A model generated the notes under the pieces. The model ran no database searches and was not told where the DNA came from. It worked only from the letters and a program-made list of their open reading frames with translations. Below are positions 57,401 to 64,000 of a stretch of DNA of 64,000 nt, piece after piece. The first letter of the stretch is position 1, and every line of letters begins with the position of its first letter. The translations under genes were made by a program, and so were the position numbers. The stretch comes from Diphasiastrum complanatum (taxonomy: Eukaryota > Streptophyta > Lycopodiopsida > Lycopodiales > Lycopodiaceae). The stretch spans positions 19,181,450 through 19,245,449 of the forward strand of contig CM055095.1 in assembly GCA_029204225.1 (NCBI GenBank), written 5' to 3'.

Positions 57401-59863
57401 CAACCATTGTTATATTTGGTGAACAAAACTTGCAATACAGGTAGAATCACAAGATGGTTATTATTGTTGCAAGAGTTTGATTTTTGTGTGGTGGTGCAAA
57501 AAGGAAAACAACATTATATGGCAAATCACGTTTCAAGGATCAAATTAGCATCATAAAATACAGAAATTGCCATATGCAACATTGTTTTATGTGGATGTAG
57601 TACCTGAATGGGCCATAGATTTAGTTGAATATTTGATGCAGCACAACAATGCAAATTGATCTTGAAAGCAAGGTCGTATCAGTTGATTGTGGGATAGTTG
57701 TATCGAAGAGGAGTTAATGATATCTTGAGAAGATTTATTTTACCTCATGAAGCTATCTCATGATGCCATGGGAGGATGCCATTTTTCAGCAGATATTACA
57801 GTCCTAAGGAAGCGGGACCCGGACGCGCCAGGGGTGCGTCCGCGTCCCCTGGCGTGTCCGGACGCGTCCGGTTTTTTTTTTTTTTTTTTTTTAAATTTTA
57901 TTTTTTTTTAGAATTAAAAAAAAAAATTGGACGCGTCCGACCCTGCGTCCAGGGGTCGGATGCGTCTGGGTCCGGACGCCGGACGCGGACGCGGGCATTC
58001 CGGCCCGGACCCTCATGTCTGTTACAGTCTAAGTTGCATTGGAATGCTGTTCCAAACCCCCATGTTTCAAAACGTAGTGTTTCGGAACTCCGGAACGCTG
58101 TGTTGAATTCTTTTTTTAATGATTTGGTAATAACATTCATTTTCAATCTGAGGCCAATTGACTAATATTATGTTATCAGGCTCATTAACTATAGAAGAGT
58201 AAAGGGAGGCAGTTTATCAGTTCCTTTTAATGTACTAATTTCAAGCACTATTATTGCAAAAACTTCAGAATGTGTCACAAAGTTACTGTTGTGCTATGCT
58301 AAAATTGTGCTTCATATCTTACTAGGCTCAAATTTTATTGAAAGACTTTAAGCATTATTTGGGTTTCATTTTTGTTCAACTCCAAACTTGAGCTGCGTGT
58401 TTTCCTTGGTATTCATTGTTTGGTTATTATGCCTGCTTCTTGATTTTATTTTAATCATTACGAGCGTTTTGGAGCGACGCGCATCTATGATTACAATTCA
58501 CAAGATCGTACAATCTGGTTGTTGGTTCCCATCTATTCACAAGGATACCGAAAAGTTCATCTAGAGTTGTGATGTAATATAGCTTGGCCATGATGTGTCC
58601 AATCATGATAGTATGATATTTGCTTGGTCTCATAGGGTCACTTGCCTTATGGATGGGGTGGATGACAGTGGTACACCCTGACGTGGGAAAACCGGAGATC
58701 ACAACTGTATTTAGAAGATTGGCTAGCGAAGGAGTTCAGCCTCGAGGCCCTCAATATCTCTAGCATAACCATATTTGTGGTAAAGAGTGAGAAGTAGGGT
58801 GGTCTGGGGGTTATAGAGATGCATGTGTCTGTGGGAACAATGTATAGGTCAGTGGCGGCCAAGTCCAGGCATTGAGGCCCTGCAAAGTAGTGGGAGTGGT
58901 ATGAGGAATAAACTCGCGAAGAGAGATTTATTAATGTCTTTTCATGTCAAAAGGCATATAAGACGAGAGAAGTACATTTAAGTCTAAGTTGCACCGGGAC
59001 GCCGTTCCGGACCCCCACGTTCCAGAACGCTGTATTGAAATGTTTTTTGAATATGATCTGAAGACTGATAATAACAGTCATTTTGAGTGCTTTTCAATCA
59101 CAATAAAACCCAAAACCTAGTACATTCTTGAAGACATACGTGAAAATGAATGATACCTAATTTCAAACAATTGAAAATAATTTGTCTTGTCCATATGACA
59201 ACGGTTAACCTTCGTGGTAAATATTTTAAATGGCATAACCAAATTTTAGAAATGGGTTTTGAAAAAAACCAATTTCTAAAAAGTTTTTTGAGTGTAAGGT
59301 CATCCTGATTCCTAAATCCCCCTGTATTCTTTCTTTAGCCTCTGTGCCCTCTTTCATAACATCTGCTATGTAAGATTCGACTCGCTGCATATGTGAAAGC
59401 AACCTGCTGGATCGTCTTTTGCTGGGCATTGATCACCATCTTCTGATATTCCACTATGTTGTATAGCTTGTTGGTGTCTTCACACAATAGAGGGATCAGA
59501 TGAGTGGAGTGGATAGAAACATCGAGTCCTGATAAGGGGTTAAGGGAGGAGCAATGTTGGGCTCATTATTATTAGTGAGAACGCTATGTTAATGTTTTTT
59601 TCATGCCAAAAGGCATATAAGTCTAATAAATGTACATGCCAAGTATGTGTTATTAGTGGAAGAGTATCAAAACGTCTCCAAAACTGCAGCAAAAGAAAAC
59701 AACATAATTAAGTACTATGAACTGAAATGAGTGAGATATGTAGGTAAATGCTGCTAGAAATACAAAGTGAGGTATAGCACTAAGTCTTGCTGCTGAAGAA
59801 GGATGTGATGCGAACCACAACGTGAGGTAACTTTGGTAGCCGCTGATGTTGAGAGATCGAGAG

Positions 59864-59907
<44 letters not shown>

Positions 59908-60957
59908 TGCAGACTCCCTTATTGATATGCATGGACAAGTTGGTACTTATAATTTCGATCACTAAGTCGTGCTCTCTTTTGTTTATATTCGTGCAAAAAT
60001 TTTGGCACTTGCAAAGTTGTGACTTTGTTATATTTACGTTGATGTGCAGGAACAGGAATCTGCAAAGACCAAGCCCAAGAATGAGAAGAAAAAGACAGAC
60101 GAAAGCAGGGGAAAGAAATCAGTGGCAGCAGATGAGAAGAAAGTCAATATAAAGGATGAAAAACTTGCAGATCCACTAGCTGAAAAACTTCGGCAACAAA
60201 GGTTTGGCTGCAATGCTGAAAAGTTTTATAATCCATCTATTTTCACATACCTACCTCAGCAAATTACATTTGTCTCTCTCATAGTTGAAATTGTTTGAGA
60301 GTTATTTGCGAACTTAGGATTGGTTGATTTCTAGGAGATGATGAGTGCAATTGAGGTTGGTTTAGGAGTTCCACTATTAGACGTTTTGAACTGCTCATGA
60401 TTTTCCAGGCTTGTTGAGGAAGCTGATTATCGAGTGACGACTGAATTGTTTGGCAAGAGTAGTGGCGGGCAGACATTGGATGAATTTATTCCCAAATCTG
60501 AAGAAGATTTTCTAGAATACGCAGAATTGATTGCACAAAAGCTTAGGCCTTTTGAAGTATGCACTTGTCATTTCCTTTCTTGGACTTTGCATATTATGGA
60601 ATTGCAATTTTTGGGAAAAGTGTAATGCTTAAGGCATCGTAGTATCATATCTTGAAAATGGTAAGAAGGCTTAATGTGGATGCATTAGGGCCTAATCTGC
60701 TTACCCTACTCTACTCATTGATAGTCTGAAAATTTAGAGCTGTACTCACATGCTGATTGTGTATTGGGTGGGTACAGAAAAGTTTTCACTATTTGACGCT
60801 CTTGAAAGCTGTGATGAGGAATGCTGTTTCTTCACTCAAGGCAGCAGATGCGAAAGAGGTAGCTTCAAGTTTAACTGTCATAGCCAATGAAAAGTTGAAA
60901 CTCGAGAAAGAAGTTTCTGCTGGAAAAAAGAAGTCAGGTCAGTCTTCTGTAGCATGA
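53107..60957 (+). CDS. EIF3J: Eukaryotic translation initiation factor 3 subunit j (C-terminal exon not found)
   Basis: Host gene for the eIF3 subunit that binds the 40S decoding site and helps mRNA recruitment and ribosome recycling. Exons: 53107-53122, 54218-54345, 60050-60201, 60409-60556, 60778 to 60937 or 60957. Splice phases join exactly. The protein starts MEDDWEAEDFVPPPP, followed by QWDDEEAEGEEVKESWEDED, a Lys-rich linker, DPLAEKLRQQRLVEEADY, FIPKSEEDFLEYAELIAQKL, KSFHYLTLLKAVMRNAVSSL and ASSLTVIANEKLKLEKEVSA. This is the complete conserved core. About 201 residues are seen. Relatives end in a short basic then acidic tail with a terminal aromatic-Met. Here the frame either reads GQSSVA and stops at 60957, or splices at the good donor AAGTCAG|GTCAGT (60937) to an exon not found in the window. 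An upstream in-frame ATG (53050) is less likely. Confidence 0.9.
54367..54410. repeat. (GA)n microsatellite at the start of eIF3j intron 2
   Basis: About 22 GA dinucleotides starting about 20 bases after the exon 2 donor site at 54346. Confidence 0.97.
54480..55360. other. unassigned part of eIF3j intron 2
   Basis: A- and T-rich sequence. A 104-codon Lys-rich frame (54542-54856) comes from poly-A-rich DNA and shows no family features. Confidence 0.5.
55369..55845. mobile_element. foldback element built of GAACCGT words
   Basis: The ends are inverted: left CACTATAAATAGTGCATAGAA, right (reverse-complemented) CACTATTTCATAGAA. Each arm restates CCACGGTTC/GAACCGTGG and GTACGGTTCC, then reaches inverted TTAATTAATCAATCAA tracts. 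The centre holds four copies of a roughly 29-bp unit (AATCCACAGACTGTAAAATAG). No coding capacity. It lies in eIF3j intron 2. No clear target duplication. Confidence 0.8.
56290..57775 (+). mobile_element. decayed Ty3/gypsy element (G) in eIF3j intron 2
   Basis: Plus strand, same direction as the gene. RT: LMLKYKDCFAWSCKDLKGIP, DADFIYEIEHTD, a stop, then SPVVIVPKKNGK; a deletion near 56660-56685 drops the first-Asp region; then GLCNAPSTFQRV and LEIYLDDLCIQG. RNase H: LRPPNWTIEFHVHTDTSKYA, and the DHQPLLYLVNK and VVQKGKQHYMANHVSR equivalents. Integrase lead-in: LYRRGVNDILRRFILPHE. It is cut at about 57800 by the GGACGCG element. The wording is close to gypsy F at 33.3 kb. Confidence 0.82.
57804..58021. 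mobile_element. foldback element built of GGACGCGTCC words
   Basis: GC-rich arms (GGACGCGCCAGGGG facing CCCCTGGCGTGTCC; CCGGACGCGTCCGG; TTGGACGCGTCCGA) flank a long T then A tract. The whole is flanked by TTACAGTC at 57796-57803 and 58022-58029, a possible 8-bp target duplication as made by hAT elements. No coding capacity. It is inserted in gypsy G inside eIF3j intron 2. Confidence 0.75.
58025..58165. repeat. dispersed repeat, copy 1
   Basis: AGTCTAAGTTGCATTGGAATGCTGTTCCAAACCCCCATGTTT... shares its plan with 58978-59100 (AAGTCTAAGTTGCACCGGGACGCCGTTCC...), including GGAACGCTGT and a T-rich segment followed by ATAACA(G)TCATTTT. It looks like the end of a further small element family with GGAACG words. 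Confidence 0.65.
58440..58870 (-). pseudogene. LINE (jockey-like) reverse transcriptase fragment
   Basis: The minus strand encodes GFPTSGCTTVIHPIHKASDP then MRPSKYHTIMIGHIMAKLYY, matching the first palm motifs of non-LTR RT (VIHPIHKSGD...NYRTIMVG...KLYA). It is preceded by linker sequence (YFSLFTTNMVMLEILRASRL, SFASQSSKYS). No catalytic DD box present. It is antisense within eIF3j intron 2 and appears to be of the same kind as the LINE end at 63.4-64 kb. Confidence 0.7.
58925..59640. repeat. dispersed repeats in eIF3j intron 2
   Basis: TTAATGTCTTTTCATGTCAA and AAGGCATATAAGAC at about 58931-58965 are restated as TTAATGTTTTTTTCATGCCA and AAGGCATATAAGTC at about 59588-59622. Copy 2 of the AAGTCTAAGTTGCA repeat lies at 58978-59100. 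The minus strand at 59226-59460 gives NKLYNIVEYQKMVINAQQ-type text, possibly LINE-derived but not identified. Confidence 0.5.
59866..59905. repeat. (GA)n microsatellite near the end of eIF3j intron 2
   Basis: About 20 GA dinucleotides after two GAGAGATC units, 145 bp upstream of exon 3. Confidence 0.97.
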
Positions 60958-61585
60958 GGAAAGCTTCTGTCATGTTGTTAAAGAGTTTGGCTGACTGCAG
61001 CTTCAAGTTCAGTTGTTTCATCAATCAGAGTATTTCACTCACCAAGGAGAGCATATAACAAATCAAGAATTTTTTCTTAAGGTGCTTTTGCCTTCTGAAC
61101 TTTGAGAATTGAACCTCCCTTTTTCCCTTGAGATTATCACCTTGAGGCAAGTCCTTATAATGAAAGGGTGGGAAAATCCCAAAAAAACTTGTATATTGCG
61201 GAGAACCCATCCAAACCTAAAAAGTCTTCCTATGAGCATAATCCTTCTGAAGTTGAGAAAGGTAGGATTTTTTTCTGCTTAAGGTTGTTACAGCATCCCC
61301 AAAACATTTCGTTTGCTGTTGATGGTGTTTCTAGAACATTTGCTTATAAGGCCTACATAAGGATGCTGCTATATGGATCACATACCTGTGGATAAACATT
61401 CCCCTGATGTTGTAATAGATATAACCCTAAGATCCTTTATAGGTTACTATAGAGTTTAGAAAACTTATCTTTTCCAAATCTCACTCCAGGCCCTAACGTT
61501 TGCTGACTTGAGTATTATTCTCGCTTCTTTTAAAGTAAACCCTTCAACCTAGGAAAGCACTTTCCAAACTTGGTAGATAACCCAA
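60958..61585. other. downstream of the last visible eIF3j exon
   Basis: A 75-codon frame at 61168-61395 (MGKSQKNLYIAENPSKPKKS...) has no resemblance to the expected eIF3j tail or any family known to me. The region is either 3' UTR or the next intron. Confidence 0.4.
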
Positions 61586-61588
61586 ATA

Positions 61589-62165
61589 AACCACACCGTA
61601 GTTCCCAGGAATGGTACGGGACCGTTCTTAAAAAAAAACCTATTACTTGAAAAATAATTTTGGTGTGGGTATTTAAATCCATCTAGGAAAATGATTAGAT
61701 CATTGTTGTTGAGGTTCCTGGAAAATTTTTTGCGCATAAAGAAAAGAATTCCTATTCTTGTTCCTATTCCTGTAATAAGGGTCCTGTTCTTTAGTTGAAA
61801 CCTAAGTTAAAGATGCTTATAGGAATAGGAATAAGAATAAGAACAAGAACCAGAATAGGAGTGGAACAGGAACAAGAATAGGAATGATCATAGGAAGCCC
61901 TAAGAAATCAGGAATAGGAACAGGAACAAGAACTTAGGAATAGGAACAAGAACTTAGGAATAGGAACAAGAACAGAAATTGGTATAGTTTTTTTTTTTTT
62001 TTTGTAATTTTGGGTATGGAATCGTTCCTATTTAGAAACAGGTTGTTTGTAATAGGTATGGTTTTGCTCCTAAATAGGAAGGGAACTATACATGGTTTAA
62101 TATCCATTTTTAAGGAACGGAACGGCCGTTTCTTAGGAACGGTATTTGAAATATAATTCTATTTT
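61589..62165. mobile_element. foldback-like element built of GGAATAGGAAC words
   Basis: The left end has AAACCACACCGTAGTTCCC. The right side has GGGAACTATACATGGTTT, its approximate inverse (to 62100), and further GGAACGGAACGGCCGTTTC to 62165, where TTTTCACCCCTA could be an outer end of the TAGGGGTG type. In between, CCTATTCTTGTTCCTATTCC faces a long run of AGGAATAGGAACAAGAAC variants. No coding capacity. Boundaries approximate. Confidence 0.6.
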
Positions 62166-62169
62166 CACC

Positions 62170-63080
62170 CCTAGTGGCTCTAGGCACTTACATAGTTTTA
62201 TGTTATGCATTTCTCATGGGGGCAATTCAATTGTAAATACATTGTACCCCTCTTTGTAAGTTAAAATAAGTTCAGGGTTTCATCTGTTGTGTTTGTTACT
62301 GTGTTTAAGATAGTTCGTAGATAGACTTGTATGTTCATCATGGTACTGTACCCGTTCCTATCCAAAAATGTTAGGAACAGGTATAATTGTGTGACCACAT
62401 GTACATAGAGACCGAGATAGAGTTTCCAATTTGGCTGAAGTTTTAAGTATGATTTGAGGTCAGCTGTAGTTAATCCTACATGGCTCACGAAGTAGTGAGA
62501 TGTTTTCAGATGCTTGCATGAGACAAGTACTGTTTGAGAGTATAGTGAGAGGTTCACTGAGTTCTCTTATCAGTTAAGCAAATTATACGATTTTCCAAAA
62601 AAAGAAAACCCAATGTAAAAATCTTTGAATCATTCTAGTGGCATGAATTTCATCTATGTTATTTCAACTTTTGATATATTCAAAATGATCAATCTTACAA
62701 TTTAGACAAGTGGGGAGCTAGGGTGGCCACTTTGTTTCTAGTTTTTGTGAGTTGTCTAGTTCTTGTTCAGTCTTGTTTTCAGCTTAAGGTGCTTGGTAAT
62801 GCTTTCTTGTTTCTTGTCTCCTTTTGTTTTAGTCTTATATTTTGATTGTCAATTTGTTCTTGATGTTTGTCATTCACTTCTAGTCCAGACTGGGTCGACC
62901 CAAGAGCATGTACTCTCTCAAAACCTCAATAGCAACTTGTGTTGGGGTCTCGATGCGACCATTTGTTGCCAATTAAGATTTTTGAATTGAGTTTTAGATT
63001 GTTAAGTTGTCCATGTATTTTGTTCCAAGCAGTACTTTACGACATTATTTAAGGTTTCCTAATGCCATTACTGACTTTTC
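62170..63080. other. unassigned stretch
   Basis: No gene or element recognised. Small frames only. Confidence 0.5.
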
Positions 63081-63152
63081 CTCGCCTTGACTGTACTAGG
63101 CGAGAAATTTCTAGAACATTTCTCGCCTTGACTGTACTAGGCGAAAATTTCT
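63078..63152. repeat. duplicated hairpin unit
   Basis: TCGCCTTGACTGTACTAGGCGA occurs at about 63082-63103 and 63123-63144, each able to form a 6-bp TCGCCT/AGGCGA stem, in tandem units of about 41 bp sharing ATTTCT. Confidence 0.7.
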
Positions 63153-63419
63153 TCGTATGATGAGTTCAATGCCAACAAGGAGATCCTTTGAGGGCTGCAC
63201 AAACATATGGATGCCGAGGCCCGCTCTACACTGCGCCGGCGGAGAGCAGTTGAGAGGAGACGGGCGAGGGAGGGGATGAGGAGGATTCTTCGGAGGGGGG
63301 GAGGGAGTACCCAGCTAACTATGAGGAGGAGTGGGTGGATGAGCAGGGGGAGGCTGGGGGGGGGGAGATGTGGAGGGAGCTGAGGGAGACGATCCACAGG
63401 ATTTTGACATGAAATAGTT

Positions 63420-64000
63420 GCTAGTGGACCTCGATGCGGAGGCACAAGCAGAGCCCTTTTTTCCTCCAGTTAGGCCTAGGGGGAGCCCCAAAGGCAGAGC
63501 GAGAGGGGGCTTTGGTTCGTTGTTTGAAGACATGAGCGGGGCATCACATGCAACTACGGGCCAATCATGCTGAGCTGTCTGGCATAGGTCCTGTCGCAGG
63601 AGGGACATCTTACGTATCATAAGTGCGACACAGCGGGGGTTCTCGTATGAGATAAGGGACCGTAGTGTAGCTGGTGTCTGACAAAAAAGGCAATGATATC
63701 GCCCTCTGATCTCGTAGTAAACTGGACATGTGAATAAGAAATGCTCCTCTGACTCGACCAGAGCTAATGAGCACAACTCGCAATTCCGCTCCTCCCGTGG
63801 GGTGCCCTGGAAGCGTCCAGTCAACTGTATGGGTGGAACCGCGAACTCTGTTAGTATAATCTGATGTGGGACAGACGGCTTAGCCTGTATCATCCGAGAT
63901 AGCATGAGAACTTGCAGTCTTGAAATACTGGCCCAATCAGATGATGTAAGACCCGTACACCATACCTTTGTTGCATATAGGGCCGTGGGGGTGACGAGAG
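63420..64000 (-). pseudogene. LINE (jockey-like) 3' end of ORF2
   Basis: Entering from the window edge, the minus strand reads LVTPTALYATKVWCTGLTSS, LQVLMLSRMIQAKPSVPHQI, ILTEFAVPP and a C-terminal zinc-binding motif, CELCSLALVESEEHFLFTCP (C-x2-C-x9-EEH-x4-C). This is the post-RT tail typical of jockey-type plant LINEs. The frame is open to 63315, though the last, Pro/Ser-rich 60 or so residues run through low-complexity DNA. RT and endonuclease lie outside the window. Confidence 0.8.

Noticed and set aside
61168-61395. A 75-codon frame as the missing eIF3j tail exon
   Set aside because: Its sequence does not resemble the basic-acidic tail of eIF3j in any frame and the phase does not fit the donor at 60937.
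63137-63445. A Pro/Leu-rich minus-strand frame
   Set aside because: Low-complexity GGA/GGG-rich DNA read in an alternative frame next to the LINE tail.
1-64000. tRNA or rRNA genes
   Set aside because: No complete cloverleaf or rRNA-like stretch was recognised; TGGTATCAGAGC-type matches are primer-binding sites, and the B-box at 52121 lacks a full tRNA.

Overview
This is nuclear DNA from a land plant with a large, retrotransposon-rich genome. Two intron-bearing host genes of ancient eukaryotic families sit in a bed of broken Ty1/copia and Ty3/gypsy elements, LINE pieces, a Helitron remnant and many small inverted-repeat elements. Kilobase-scale introns packed with transposons and the jockey-like LINEs would suit a fern, a gymnosperm or another large-genome lineage, but the sequence alone does not fix the species.

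Layout. 1-7.0 kb: a decayed Ty3/gypsy element on the minus strand (gag at 4.7 kb to integrase end at 0.9 kb), with its upstream LTR at 5828-6999 and 25-bp minisatellite arrays on both sides. 7.0-8.0 kb: integrase of an older gypsy into which that LTR is inserted. 8.0-12.5 kb: the best-preserved element, a copia polyprotein (minus strand) broken by a few nonsense codons and one frameshift. 13.7-16.1 kb: gag, primer-binding site and LTR of another copia. 16.3-17.7 kb: gypsy gag-protease. 19.7-20.3 kb: copia RNase H end.

20.5-29.6 kb: a host gene for queuosine 5'-phosphate N-glycosylase (QNG1, formerly DUF2419). It has seven exons with consistent splice phases and encodes about 286 residues. Introns 1 and 6 carry gypsy and copia debris, minisatellites and a small inverted-repeat element with a 9-bp target duplication. 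30-33.3 kb is almost featureless. 33.3-35.9 kb: decayed gypsy on the plus strand. 36.2-43.6 kb: a copia element (minus strand) split inside its integrase region by a nested non-autonomous LTR element (36882-41233) with two similar LTRs, a PBS and a PPT. 43.7-44.3 kb: gypsy integrase. 44.35-45.0 kb: a foldback element. 45.35-47.35 kb: a Helitron helicase remnant. 47.6-50.3 kb: an unidentified acidic ORF set ending in a PPT and LTR. 51-52.2 kb: a copia fragment and a SINE candidate.

52.7-60.96 kb: the second host gene, translation initiation factor eIF3 subunit j. It has a telo-box promoter and five exons visible; the usual last few residues are not found. Its 5.7-kb second intron is a transposon dump (foldback, gypsy, LINE and GA arrays). 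61.6-62.1 kb: another foldback element. 63.4-64 kb: the 3' end of a LINE running off the window.

The most distinctive pattern is a set of at least five small elements whose arms are built from degenerate reiterations of short words (GGGAACG, GAACCGT, GGACGCGTCC, GTGTCGCA, GGAATAGGAAC), arranged in inverted orientation and mostly sitting in host introns.
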